This document shows positions 38,965-47,055 of a stretch of DNA of 64,000 nt, piece after piece. The translations under genes and the position numbers were made by a program. Each line of letters begins with the position of its first letter. The first letter of the stretch is position 1. The DNA is from DATCMU01 sp036563245 (GTDB lineage Bacteria; Pseudomonadota; Alphaproteobacteria; Rhizobiales; Devosiaceae): contig DATCMU010000035.1 of NCBI GenBank assembly GCA_036563245.1, forward strand, positions 1-64,000, written 5' to 3'. Under the pieces are notes generated by a model. The model saw only the letters and a program-made list of their open reading frames with translations, made no database searches and was not told where the DNA came from.

Positions 38965-39965
38965 GCGCCAGCACAATGACCGTGGCCGAAGTCGAGGCGC
39001 TGATCGCCGGTGCCCTGGTGCGATCGAAAACGTCTGAAGAGAATGCTGGCGCGGTGACCCGGGCGCTGGTCGCCGCCGAACTCGCCGGGCAGACCGGTCA
39101 CGGCCTTCGGCGCGTTGCCGCCTATTGTGCCCAGGCCCGGGCCGGCAAGGTCGACGGGCATGCCAGCCCGCGCGCCGAGACCCCCAGGCCCGGTGCGCTG
39201 GCGATCGATGCGGCCAATGGTTTTGCCTATCCCGCATTGGAACTTGCCGTCGACCGCCTGCCCGAAATGGCGCGCCACAACGGAATTGCGATGGCGGGGA
39301 TCCGCCGCTCGCATCACTGCGGTGTCGCCGGGGTGACGGTGGAGGCGTTGGCCGATGCCGGTGTCGTGGCGCTGATGTTCGCCAATGCGCCCGCTGCCAT
39401 GGCGCCCTGGGGTGGCAAGCGCGCCTTGTTCGGAACCGATCCGATCGCCTTTGCCGCCCCGATGACCGGCGCCGAGCCGGTCGTTGTCGATGTGTCGCTG
39501 TCCAGGGTCGCCCGCGGCAAGATCATGGCAGCCAATCAAAAGGGCGAAGCCATACCCGAGGGCTGGGCTTTCGATGCGGCGGGCAACCCCACGACCGATG
39601 CCGGCGCTGCGCTTGCCGGCACCATGGCGCCGCTCGGGGACGCGAAAGGCACTGCGCTGGCGCTGATGGTTGAGTTGCTGGCGGCCGGCCTGACCGGCGC
39701 CAATTACGCGACCGAGGCAAGTTCATTCTTCGATGCAGAAGGCCCCCCGCCGGGCGTAGGCCAACTCCTGATCGCTATTGATCCCGCAGCATTCGGCGGC
39801 CCGGGCGCGCTGCAGCGTTTTGCAGACCTGTGCATGGCCGTTCAGGAGACCGAAGGGGCCCGCCTGCCGGGGCGCCGGCGCCAGGGCATGCGCGAAAGAA
39901 TGCGGCGCGACGGCATCGCGGTGGACCCGGAATTGGCAGGACAAATCGCTCGCATCGGGCTATGA
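38961..39965 (+). CDS. comC: Malate/L-lactate/sulfolactate dehydrogenase family, probable (R)-sulfolactate dehydrogenase
   Basis: A 334-residue member of the LDH2/MDHG2 family. Characteristic stretches are AELAGQTGHGLRRVAAYCAQ (catalytic His region), IRRSHHCGVAGVTVEALAD, FGTDPIAFAAP and GDAKGTALALMVELL. ComC is the member that acts on (R)-sulfolactate; here it would reduce sulfopyruvate to the R form needed by SuyAB. The paired SlcC gene overlaps its start. Malate or ureidoglycolate dehydrogenase are family alternatives. Confidence 0.82.
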   Translation: MSASTMTVAEVEALIAGALVRSKTSEENAGAVTRALVAAELAGQTGHGLRRVAAYCAQARAGKVDGHASPRAETPRPGALAIDAANGFAYPALELAVDRLPEMARHNGIAMAGIRRSHHCGVAGVTVEALADAGVVALMFANAPAAMAPWGGKRALFGTDPIAFAAPMTGAEPVVVDVSLSRVARGKIMAANQKGEAIPEGWAFDAAGNPTTDAGAALAGTMAPLGDAKGTALALMVELLAAGLTGANYATEASSFFDAEGPPPGVGQLLIAIDPAAFGGPGALQRFADLCMAVQETEGARLPGRRRQGMRERMRRDGIAVDPELAGQIARIGL

Positions 39966-39999
39966 CCGGGCCACGCACACACGGATGATGGAGAGTTCA

Positions 40000-41457
40000 A
40001 TGTCGACCAAGGGCAATCGTTTCCTCAAGCAGGCCAACCTCGTAGGCGGCACGTGGATTCAGGCGGATTCCGGGGCGACACTGGATGTAACCGATCCTGC
40101 GACGGGCAAGGTGATCGGAACCGTGCCGAAGTCGGGCAAGGCAGAGACACATCGGGCGATCGCCGCAGCCCAGTACGCTTTCGAAGCCTGGTCGAAGACG
40201 ACCGCCAACTATCGCGCCGGCCTTTTGCGCAAGCTGCATGATGCGCTCATGGACAACCAGCTCGAACTTGCCGAACTGCTCACCCTCGAACAGGGCAAGC
40301 CGCTGGCCGAGGCCAAGGGCGAAATCGCCATTTCCGCGGCCTACGTGCTCTGGTTCGCCGAACAGGGCCGGCGCGTCTATGGCGAGACAATTCCGTCGCC
40401 CTGGGCAGACCGGCGTATCCTTGTCACAAAGGAGCCCGTTGGCGTGGTCGCTGCGATCACTCCGTGGAATTTTCCGTCCTCGATGCTGGCCCGCAAGCTT
40501 GGACCCGCACTTGCCGCCGGTTGCACGACCGTCGTCAAGCCCGCCTCCCAGACGCCCTATTCCGGTCTGGCCTGGGGCGCACTGGCCGAGGAAGTGGGTT
40601 TCCCTGCCGGCGTGGTCAACATCGTCACGGGTTCGGCTGGAGAGATCGGTGACGAGATCTGCGCAAATCCGCTCGTTCGCAAACTCACGTTCACCGGTTC
40701 GACCGCAGTGGGCAAGCTTTTGATCGAGAAGTCTGCCGCAACCGTGAAGAAGGTTTCGATGGAACTGGGCGGCAATGCCCCGTTCATCGTGTTCGACGAT
40801 GCCGATATCGACCGGGCCGTCGAAGGTGCGCTGGTCGCCAAATACCGCAATTCCGGGCAGACCTGCGTCTGCACCAACCGCTTCTTCGTGCAGCGCGGCG
40901 CCTATGACGCCTTCGTCGAAAAACTCGCCGCCGCCACCGAGGCGCTCAAGGTGGGGCCCGGACTTGCCGAGGGTACGCAGCAGGGGCCGCTGATCGACAT
41001 GGGTGCCGTGGAAAAGGTGGAGGAGTTGATCGAGGACGCGGTGGGCAAAGGCGGCCGGATCGTGACCGGCGGCAAGCGCCATGCGCTGGGCGGCACCTTC
41101 TTCGAGCCGACCGTGATCTCGGGCGCGGTGACCGAAATGCGCGTCACGCGCGAAGAAATCTTCGGCCCTGTGTCGCCGGTCTATGCATTCGACACCGAGC
41201 AGGACGCGGTGAAGATGGCCAACGCGACCGAATTCGGCCTTGCCTGCTATTTCTATACCTCGGACCTTGGACGCACCTATCGCATGATGGAAGCGCTCAA
41301 ATACGGCCTGATCGGGGTGAATGAGGGCCTGATCACCACCGTTGAGGCGCCATTCGGCGGGCTCAAGGAATCGGGACTCGGCAAGGAAGGCGGCCATCAG
41401 GGCATCGAGGACTATCTTGATAGCAAGTATGTGTGCATCGGCGGGCTGGGGATGTAA
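40000..41457 (+). CDS. Aldehyde dehydrogenase (GabD-like), probable 3-sulfolactaldehyde dehydrogenase
   Basis: A 485-residue aldehyde dehydrogenase. Landmarks: ITPWNFPSSMLARKLGPALAA (cofactor site), VSMELGGNAPFIVFDDAD (general-base Glu), SGQTCVCTNRFFV (nucleophile Cys) and EEIFGPVSPVY. It resembles succinate-semialdehyde dehydrogenase, the family of known sulfolactaldehyde dehydrogenases. Placed after comC it should oxidise 3-sulfolactaldehyde, released by the aldolase, to sulfolactate. The ATG at 40000 follows GGAGAG. Confidence 0.83.
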   Translation: MSTKGNRFLKQANLVGGTWIQADSGATLDVTDPATGKVIGTVPKSGKAETHRAIAAAQYAFEAWSKTTANYRAGLLRKLHDALMDNQLELAELLTLEQGKPLAEAKGEIAISAAYVLWFAEQGRRVYGETIPSPWADRRILVTKEPVGVVAAITPWNFPSSMLARKLGPALAAGCTTVVKPASQTPYSGLAWGALAEEVGFPAGVVNIVTGSAGEIGDEICANPLVRKLTFTGSTAVGKLLIEKSAATVKKVSMELGGNAPFIVFDDADIDRAVEGALVAKYRNSGQTCVCTNRFFVQRGAYDAFVEKLAAATEALKVGPGLAEGTQQGPLIDMGAVEKVEELIEDAVGKGGRIVTGGKRHALGGTFFEPTVISGAVTEMRVTREEIFGPVSPVYAFDTEQDAVKMANATEFGLACYFYTSDLGRTYRMMEALKYGLIGVNEGLITTVEAPFGGLKESGLGKEGGHQGIEDYLDSKYVCIGGLGM

Positions 41458-41462
41458 CGCGA

Positions 41463-42488
41463 ATGGCCGAGACGCTTGAGGTCTTCGGGCAGGCGCCCGA
41501 GGGGGGCGATGTGCATCTGGTGGAGATCTCGGGCGGGGGGCTGACCGCGCGGGTGATGACCTGGGGCGCCGTGATCCAGGATCTCCGTCTTGCCGGACAC
41601 AGGCCGCCGCTGGTCCTGGGCTTCGATCGTTTCACGGACTATCCCGCCCACTCGCGCTATTTCGGCGCAATTGCCGGTCGCTATGCCAACCGTATCGCCA
41701 ATGGCCGGTTCACGCTCGATGGAGAGACCTTCGAGGTCGAGCGCAACCAGGCGGGCAGGCACCATCTGCACGGCGGGACGGCGGGAACCGGCAAACGGCT
41801 TTGGCGCATCGAAGACCACGGGGCAGACTTCGTGCGGCTGGCAGTGGATCTGCCGGATGGGGAAATGGGCTATCCCGGCAACCTGGCGGTCGGGTGCACC
41901 TACACGCTTACCAGGCCGGGTGTTCTTGCCGTGGAACTCACCGCAAAGACCGACCGGGCGACCCTGTGCAACCTGGCCCAGCACAGCTATTTCAACCTTG
42001 AGGATGGCGGCGCGACCGACGTTCTCGATCACCAGGTCGATATCGACGCGCAGTCCTATATCCCGGTCGATGGCGACAGCATCCCCACCGGGGAGATCGC
42101 GTCGGTGGCAGGCAGCCCTTTCGATTTCCGCGAGCCGCGGCCCATACGCTTCGAGGTCGGCGGGGAAGCGATCGGCTACGACCACAATTTCTGCCTTGCG
42201 CCCGCGCGGCGAAACATCCAGCGGGTCGCTGGCGTGAGAGCGCCACATTCGGGGGTGGAAATGCAGGTCTGGACAACTGAACCCGGCATCCAGTTCTATA
42301 CCGGCCAGAAGCTCGATACCCCGGTGCCCGGCCTCACCGGCAGGCCTTACGGACCCTTCGCCGGGCTCTGCTTCGAGCCTCAGGTCTGGCCGGATTCGCC
42401 CAATCACGCCAACTTCCCCAGCGCGATCCTGCGCCCGGGCCAGACCTATCGCCAGGAAACGCAATACCGCTTTTCGATGCGGGCCTGA
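41463..42488 (+). CDS. Aldose 1-epimerase (GalM-like), probable sulfoquinovose mutarotase
   Basis: A 341-residue mutarotase. It has the GalM core: FGAIAGRYANRIANGRF, HHLHGGTAG (catalytic His), NLAQHSYFNLEDGG (His general acid) and IGYDHNFCLAP, and GIQFYTGQKL with the Glu at CFEPQVWP acting as base. It begins six bases after the dehydrogenase stop and closes the operon. Interconverting alpha and beta SQ would speed use of SQ released from sulfolipid by the glycosidase. Confidence 0.88.
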   Translation: MAETLEVFGQAPEGGDVHLVEISGGGLTARVMTWGAVIQDLRLAGHRPPLVLGFDRFTDYPAHSRYFGAIAGRYANRIANGRFTLDGETFEVERNQAGRHHLHGGTAGTGKRLWRIEDHGADFVRLAVDLPDGEMGYPGNLAVGCTYTLTRPGVLAVELTAKTDRATLCNLAQHSYFNLEDGGATDVLDHQVDIDAQSYIPVDGDSIPTGEIASVAGSPFDFREPRPIRFEVGGEAIGYDHNFCLAPARRNIQRVAGVRAPHSGVEMQVWTTEPGIQFYTGQKLDTPVPGLTGRPYGPFAGLCFEPQVWPDSPNHANFPSAILRPGQTYRQETQYRFSMRA

Positions 42489-42578
42489 TCCTGTCTCTGC
42501 CGCCGAAACGACAGCATCCGGGTTGCGATGCGTCGCCGTTGAGGTACACAAGAGGCGAGGCGATAGAGGTGGGCTGGC

Positions 42579-43157
42579 ATGTCGAAACGAATGCCGCAGA
42601 TCGGGCAGGCAATTCAGCGTGAGCGCAAGGCGCGCGGCCTGACACTCGCGCAACTCTCCACGATGTCCGGCGTCTCCAAGTCGATGCTGAGCCAGATCGA
42701 GCGCGGGGAGACCAATCCCACCTTTGCGGTATTGTGGTCGCTGACCCAGACCCTCGGAATCGATCTCACCGATCTGGTGGTCGCCGAAGCGAAGGGCGGC
42801 GCGGCGGTGGAGATCGAGGTCGTTTCCCGTGCCCATACCCCGGAAATCCGCAGCGCGGATGGCCTGTGCACGCTGCGAATTCTGAGCCCGCCGCGCATGG
42901 CGGGGGAAACCGAGTGGTATGAGGTGGAGATTGCGCCCGGCGGCGTGCTGGAAAGTGCACCCCACGCGCCAGGCACGTTCGAGCATTTCACTGCCCTGTC
43001 ACAAGGCGTCGAAATCACCAGCGCCGGTACGACCCGCCGCCTGGATGAAGGCGAGACCGCCCGCTACCCGGTCGATGTCGAGCACGCTATCGCCAACATT
43101 TCGGCCAAGACTGCCCGCGGACTGCTCGTTGTCGTTTCCAGACGATATCCGGAATAA
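42579..43157 (+). CDS. XRE-family regulator with C-terminal cupin domain
   Basis: A 192-residue regulator: an N-terminal helix-turn-helix (IGQAIQRERKARGLTLAQL ... GVSKSMLSQIERGETNPTFAVLWSL) and a small cupin domain (residues about 110-190, PHAPGTFEHFTALSQGVEIT, ARYPVDVEHAIANISA) that binds a ligand. It stands just before kbl-tdh, the common position for a regulator of threonine degradation. The 69-base gap to kbl holds operator-like repeats. Confidence 0.9.
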   Translation: MSKRMPQIGQAIQRERKARGLTLAQLSTMSGVSKSMLSQIERGETNPTFAVLWSLTQTLGIDLTDLVVAEAKGGAAVEIEVVSRAHTPEIRSADGLCTLRILSPPRMAGETEWYEVEIAPGGVLESAPHAPGTFEHFTALSQGVEITSAGTTRRLDEGETARYPVDVEHAIANISAKTARGLLVVVSRRYPE

Positions 43158-43191
43158 CGGACAAAGCGTCTTGTATAACGGATTTGTCCGT
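43154..43191 (+). promoter_or_regulatory. Candidate operator of the kbl-tdh operon
   Basis: A direct repeat ATAACGGA occurs at 43154-43161 and 43175-43182, exactly 21 bases (two helical turns) apart. An inverted repeat ACGGACAAA (43157-43165) and TTTGTCCGT (43183-43191) overlaps it. It begins at the stop of the XRE-cupin gene, so this is its most likely target. Confidence 0.6.
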
Positions 43192-43226
43192 GATAGAGGA
43201 TTTTTTCATCTGTCAGGGGGTGAGGC

Positions 43227-44429
43227 ATGACCGAGGCTTTTCATCAGCACATCGAGCGGGCGCTGGCCGGAATCGAGGCGAGCGGGCTGACCAAGACCGA
43301 ACGTTTCATTGCCGGACCGCAGGGCAGCCATGTCTCTGTTTCTGCCAGCGGCGAAACCCGCACGATGCTCAACCTTTGCGCCAACAACTATCTCGGGCTC
43401 GCCGATCATCCCCAGATTGAGGACGCGGCGCGGCGTGCCATCGACGAATTCGGTTTCGGCATGGCTTCGGTACGCTTCATCTGCGGCACCCAGACCCTGC
43501 ATCGTGAACTTGAGCGCGCGACGGCCGCGTTTCTGGGCAAGGATGACGCGATCCTGTTCGCTGCCTGCTTCGATGCGAACGGGGGAATTTTCGAGGCGCT
43601 GCTGGGTCCTGAAGACGCAATCATCTCCGATGCGCTCAACCATGCGTCGATCATCGACGGCATCAGGTTGTGCAAGGCCAGACGCTATCGTTACGCCAAT
43701 TCCGACATGCAGGCCCTCGAGGACCAGCTTCGCCAGGCCGATGTCGACGGCGCCAGGTTCAAGCTGATCGTTACGGACGGCGTCTTTTCCATGGATGGCA
43801 TCGTTGCCGATCTGGACGCGATCACCCGCCTCGCGGAGCGATTCGGCGCCCTCGTCATGATCGACGATTGCCATGCGACAGGCCATCTGGGCCGCACTGG
43901 CCGCGGCACGCCCGAACTGACCGGCGTGGGCGCGCGCGTCGATATCGTCACTGGCACATTCGGCAAGACCCTTGGCGGCGGCATGGGCGGTTTCATCGCT
44001 GCCAGCCAACCCGTGATAGACCTTCTGCGCCAGCGTGCGCGCCCCTATCTGTTTTCAAATAGCCTGGCGCCGGCCATCGCTGCGGGCGCCCTCAAGGCGC
44101 TCGAACTGGCGGACAAGGCCGACGATCTCCGCCGGCGGCTGACCGAGAACACCACGCGCTTTCGCCAAGGGTTGGAGAATGCAGGCTTCGACATCCTCCC
44201 CGGACAGACCCCGATCATTCCCGTCATGCTCTATGAAGCCGGATTGGCCCAGCGCATGGCCCGCGAGCTCGATGCGCGCGGCGTCTATGTCGCCGGCTTT
44301 TTCTTCCCGGTCGTTCCCGAGGGAAAGGCCCGCATACGCACCCAGATGTCGGCGGCGCTAAGCGCGCAGGACGTTGATTTCGCAATTTCCGCCTTTGCCG
44401 ACGCCGGAAAGGCCATCGGCATAATCTGA
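43227..44429 (+). CDS. kbl: Glycine C-acetyltransferase (2-amino-3-ketobutyrate CoA ligase)
   Basis: A 400-residue PLP enzyme of the alpha-oxoamine synthase family, which cleaves 2-amino-3-oxobutyrate with CoA to glycine and acetyl-CoA. Key motifs: [58 protein letters not shown] (PLP Asp and His) and [15 protein letters not shown] with the Schiff-base Lys. Starts after GGGGGTGAGG. Forms an operon with tdh ten bases downstream. Confidence 0.96.
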   Translation: MTEAFHQHIERALAGIEASGLTKTERFIAGPQGSHVSVSASGETRTMLNLCANNYLGLADHPQIEDAARRAIDEFGFGMASVRFICGTQTLHRELERATAAFLGKDDAILFAACFDANGGIFEALLGPEDAIISDALNHASIIDGIRLCKARRYRYANSDMQALEDQLRQADVDGARFKLIVTDGVFSMDGIVADLDAITRLAERFGALVMIDDCHATGHLGRTGRGTPELTGVGARVDIVTGTFGKTLGGGMGGFIAASQPVIDLLRQRARPYLFSNSLAPAIAAGALKALELADKADDLRRRLTENTTRFRQGLENAGFDILPGQTPIIPVMLYEAGLAQRMARELDARGVYVAGFFFPVVPEGKARIRTQMSAALSAQDVDFAISAFADAGKAIGII

Positions 44430-44439
44430 GGTTCATGAA

Positions 44440-45468
44440 ATGAAGGCGCTCTCAAAACTCAAGGCAGAGCCCGGGATCTGGCGTATCGACGCGCCAATTC
44501 CCGCGATCGGGCCGAAGGACGTGCTCGTCAAGGTTCACAAGACCGGGATCTGCGGCACCGATGTTCACATCTACCGCTGGGACGATTGGGCCAGCCGCAC
44601 GGTGCCCGTCCCCATGATTACCGGCCACGAATACTCCGGCGAGATCGTGGAACTCGGGAGCGAAGTGACAGGTCTGCGGATTGGACAGCGCGTGTCGGGC
44701 GAGGGGCATGTGGTTGGCAATTCCAGCCGCGCCAGCCGGGCCGGAAAATACCATCTCGACCCCGAGACGAGGGGAATAGGGGTCAATCTTCCCGGCGCGT
44801 TCGCCGAGTATGTGCTCATCCCTGCATTCAACATCGTACCGCTGCCGGATGAAATCGACGACGAGATCGGCGCGATTCTCGATCCGCTGGGCAATGCCGT
44901 TCACACCGCGCTTGCTTTTGACCTGGTCGGGGAGGACGTTATCGTCACTGGCGCGGGGCCAATCGGTATCATGGGCGCGGCGGTGGCCCGTCATGTCGGC
45001 GCGCATCGGGTGGTGATAACCGACATCAACCCCAAGAGGCTCGAACTCGCCGCGCGTGTCGCGGATGTGCGCCCGGTAAACGTCGCCGAGGAGGACCTGC
45101 GCGACGTGATGGCCGAGCTCGGCATGCGCGAGGGGTTCGATGTGGGGTTAGAAATGAGCGGCGCCCCGGTCGCGCTCGACCAGATGATCGACCACATGGT
45201 GATGGGCGGGCGGGTCGCGCTGCTTGGCGTCCCTGCGCGGCCCTTCGTGTTCGACCTGGCCAAGGTCGTGTTCCGCATGATCAACCTCAAGGGCATCTAT
45301 GGGCGCGAGATGTTCGAAACCTGGTACAAGATGCTCGCCATGCTCGAAAGCGGCCTGGACGTGCGAAACGTAATCACGCATCGCATGGGCGCGGATGACT
45401 ACGCCGAGGCGTTCGAGATCGCGGACAAGGGCGAAGCGGGCAAGATCGTTCTGGACTGGACGCAATAA
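44440..45468 (+). CDS. tdh: L-threonine 3-dehydrogenase
   Basis: A 342-residue zinc alcohol dehydrogenase that oxidises threonine to 2-amino-3-oxobutyrate, the Kbl substrate. Zinc ligands lie in [14 protein letters not shown] (Cys), GHEYSGEI (His-Glu); [19 protein letters not shown] is the region where the structural zinc cysteines usually sit, and here only non-Cys residues are seen. The cofactor motif is [14 protein letters not shown]. Length equals Escherichia coli Tdh (341). The missing structural-zinc cysteines are worth noting. Confidence 0.94.
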   Translation: MKALSKLKAEPGIWRIDAPIPAIGPKDVLVKVHKTGICGTDVHIYRWDDWASRTVPVPMITGHEYSGEIVELGSEVTGLRIGQRVSGEGHVVGNSSRASRAGKYHLDPETRGIGVNLPGAFAEYVLIPAFNIVPLPDEIDDEIGAILDPLGNAVHTALAFDLVGEDVIVTGAGPIGIMGAAVARHVGAHRVVITDINPKRLELAARVADVRPVNVAEEDLRDVMAELGMREGFDVGLEMSGAPVALDQMIDHMVMGGRVALLGVPARPFVFDLAKVVFRMINLKGIYGREMFETWYKMLAMLESGLDVRNVITHRMGADDYAEAFEIADKGEAGKIVLDWTQ

Positions 45469-45490
45469 ACCGCGCCGTCCCAAGCCCCGG

Positions 45491-45510
45491 CCCGGCCGGC
45501 AGCGGCCGGG
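45491..45510. terminator. Hairpin between convergent tdh and fdxA
   Basis: CCCGGCCG-GCAG-CGGCCGGG is a perfect eight-pair stem with a four-base loop exactly between the tdh stop and the fdxA stop. It lacks a T-run on either side, so it may work as a shared stabiliser or Rho-assisted terminator for both genes. Confidence 0.6.
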
Positions 45511-45849
45511 TCAGTCGCCTTCGCCCGGTTCGGGCGAGAAGTACTTCTCCAGCTTGCCCGGTATGCCGTCGAATTCCTTGGCATCGGCTGGCGGTTCGCG
45601 CTTCACGGTAATGTTGGGCCATTCGTTGGCGTATTTCGCGTTGAGTTCCAGCCAGTTCTCAAGGCCGTTCTTTGTGTCGGGAAAGATCGCCTCCGCAGGG
45701 CATTCCGGCTCGCACACCCCGCAATCGATGCATTCGTCCGGGTGAATGACGAGCATGTTCTCGCCTTCGTAGAAGCAGTCGACCGGACACACCTCCACGC
45801 AGTCCATGTACTTGCACTTGATGCAGTTGTCAGTCACCACGAATGTCAT
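45511..45849 (-). CDS. fdxA: 7Fe ferredoxin FdxA
   Basis: A 112-residue ferredoxin. The N-terminal half has [21 protein letters not shown] and [16 protein letters not shown], giving one [3Fe-4S] and one [4Fe-4S] cluster as in Azotobacter-type ferredoxins; the remaining half is the usual C-terminal extension. It carries electrons in the cytoplasm. Upstream, at 45908-45930, lies a 23-base palindrome of the NsrR type. Confidence 0.96.
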   Translation of the reverse strand: MTFVVTDNCIKCKYMDCVEVCPVDCFYEGENMLVIHPDECIDCGVCEPECPAEAIFPDTKNGLENWLELNAKYANEWPNITVKREPPADAKEFDGIPGKLEKYFSPEPGEGD

Positions 45850-45907
45850 GGTCGCCTCTCTTGGTGTTTAGCGGGCTCCCTGTCGAGCCTGATTGCCAGA
45901 CTCGTAA

Positions 45908-45930
45908 AAGCTGTATATAAAATATAGCTT
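45908..45930. promoter_or_regulatory. NsrR-like 23-bp palindrome (site C) before fdxA
   Basis: AAGCTGTAT (45908-45916) and ATATAGCTT (45922-45930) are inverted repeats with one mismatch and a five-base AT centre. Size and layout match the classic NsrR site (AAGATGCAT...ATGCATCTT, 23 bases). It lies 59 bases before the fdxA start and could also affect the rightward gene. The 45850-46170 gap otherwise holds only site D. Confidence 0.6.
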
Positions 45931-46062
45931 ATAGCCGCAATGCCGTTGTGGCGACTGCATGCCCGCCATGCGGCCCGGACATGTCATGCGGATCGGGATC
46001 GTTTGTGCAGCGGCAGTCCAGCCGGTGCCTCAACGGCATCCGGCTTGCCTGAGTGTCTGGAT

Positions 46063-46085
46063 AAGCGGTATATAGGATGCATCAA
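46063..46085. promoter_or_regulatory. NsrR-like site (site D) before the DUF488 gene
   Basis: Read on the minus strand the 23 bases begin TTGATGCAT and end with CGCTT, matching the GATGCAT half of the NsrR consensus fully and the other half partly. It lies 86 bases before the DUF488 start. It is the weakest of the four sites except for its one strong half. Confidence 0.45.
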
Positions 46086-46170
46086 AAAGTCGCGCCCGCC
46101 GCAGAAACGGCTGGCCGACGCGTGATGCGCAGGCATCGCGTCGCGGCCCGTGCGGGGAAGGGGAAGAACC

Positions 46171-46557
46171 ATGAATGCAGTGACTGTCGGATCGACCGAT
46201 ATTCGCCTCAAGCGGATCTATGACCGCGCCCTGCCGGATGACGGGTTGAGGGTTCTCGTCGACCGGCTATGGCCGCGTGGCATGACGCGGGGGCAGGCCA
46301 GGATCGACCTGTGGACCACCGAACTTGCGCCCAGTACCGACCTCCGCCGCTGGTTCAACCATGAAACCCAGAAGTGGAACGCCTTTGAAGAGCGCTACCG
46401 CCAGGAACTGTCCGAACACCGGGCGGGGCTGCAGGACCTGGCGCGCCAGATCCGCAATTATGGCACGGCGACTCTGTTGTTCGGGGCCACCGATACCGAG
46501 CACAACCAAGCGGTCGTGCTCAAGAAGGTGCTCGAGGAAATTCTCGCAGAGGGCTGA
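46171..46557 (+). CDS. DUF488-family protein
   Basis: A 128-residue protein. IRLKRIYDRALPDDGLRVLVDRLWPRGMTR is the DUF488 opening, followed by LWTTELAPSTDLRRWFNHE and LLFGATDTEHNQAVVLKKVLEE. The family is widespread and biochemically unassigned. The ATG at 46171 follows GGGAAG. It lies in a group of genes with NsrR-like sites, so it may be linked to nitrosative or redox stress. Confidence 0.88.
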   Translation: MNAVTVGSTDIRLKRIYDRALPDDGLRVLVDRLWPRGMTRGQARIDLWTTELAPSTDLRRWFNHETQKWNAFEERYRQELSEHRAGLQDLARQIRNYGTATLLFGATDTEHNQAVVLKKVLEEILAEG

Positions 46558-46593
46558 AATGATTGTGGAATGCGCACGCGTGAAATGGCGATT

Positions 46594-46620
46594 AAAAAAA
46601 GTATTGCAGATACATCTTTT
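46594..46620. promoter_or_regulatory. NsrR-like site (site A) overlapping the DUF2249 operon promoter
   Basis: On the minus strand it reads AAAAGATGTATCTGCAATAC followed by a T-run; 18 of these 20 bases recur at site B (50162-50181). The plus-strand promoter TTGCAG (46604-46609) N16 TACATT (46626-46631) overlaps it, so binding would block transcription of the operon starting at 46741. Confidence 0.6.
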
Positions 46621-46740
46621 CGCGCTACATTCCAGCCCGTCGGACGGATCGGGCCTGACGCCGCGACAGGGGACACGCTCCTCGTCGCAATATTCGGGCA
46701 ATCATTTCCGTCTCCTTTCACCGGACCCCTGGAGGTAGCC

Positions 46741-46995
46741 ATGTCCAATCAAGACGCACAGACCAACAGTGTCGATGTTCGTCAGCTTCCGCCGCCGCAA
46801 AGGCACCAGAAGATCTTTGAGCTGATCCACGAATTGGCGCCAAAGGATACGTTTGTTCTGGTCAACGACCACGACCCCAAGCCGCTCTATTACCAGATCG
46901 AGGCGGAATGGCCCGGCCAGTTCTCCTGGAACTATCTGGAGCAGGGGCCCGTCGTCTGGCGTGTAGAGATCGGTCGGGTCGGCGAAGCCGCCTGA
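46741..46995 (+). CDS. Small DUF2249 protein
   Basis: An 84-residue single-domain DUF2249 (TusA-like fold) protein: DVRQLPPPQRHQKIFELIHEL, FVLVNDHDPKPLYYQIEAEWPGQFSW. The HDPKPL motif is typical. The family often lies beside nitrite or NO reductase and Fe-S repair genes. The ATG at 46741 follows GGAGG; the longer upstream frame runs through the promoter and is not family-like. First gene of a five-gene operon. Confidence 0.9.
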   Translation: MSNQDAQTNSVDVRQLPPPQRHQKIFELIHELAPKDTFVLVNDHDPKPLYYQIEAEWPGQFSWNYLEQGPVVWRVEIGRVGEAA

Positions 46996-47008
46996 TTGTG
47001 TGGGGGGT

Positions 47009-47032
47009 GGGGTGCCGGCCAGCCGGCACCCC
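47009..47032 (+). other. Intra-operon hairpin after the DUF2249 gene
   Basis: GGGGTGCCGGC (47009-47019) and GCCGGCACCCC (47022-47032) are fully complementary, 14 bases after the first gene's stop and before the next ribosome site (GGAGG). No T-run. It likely stabilises the first message or attenuates downstream expression. Confidence 0.6.
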
Positions 47033-47055
47033 GCATCCAGGTCGGAGGACAGATC

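Noticed and set aside
46558..46740. FNR/Dnr-type box before the DUF2249 operon
   Set aside because: I searched for TTGAT-N4-ATCAA and found no acceptable match; the AT-rich block fits the NsrR-like pattern instead.
46570..46740. N-terminal extension of the DUF2249 protein from 46570
   Set aside because: The extra frame crosses the promoter and NsrR-like site, is not family-like, and a GGAGG site sits right before the ATG at 46741.
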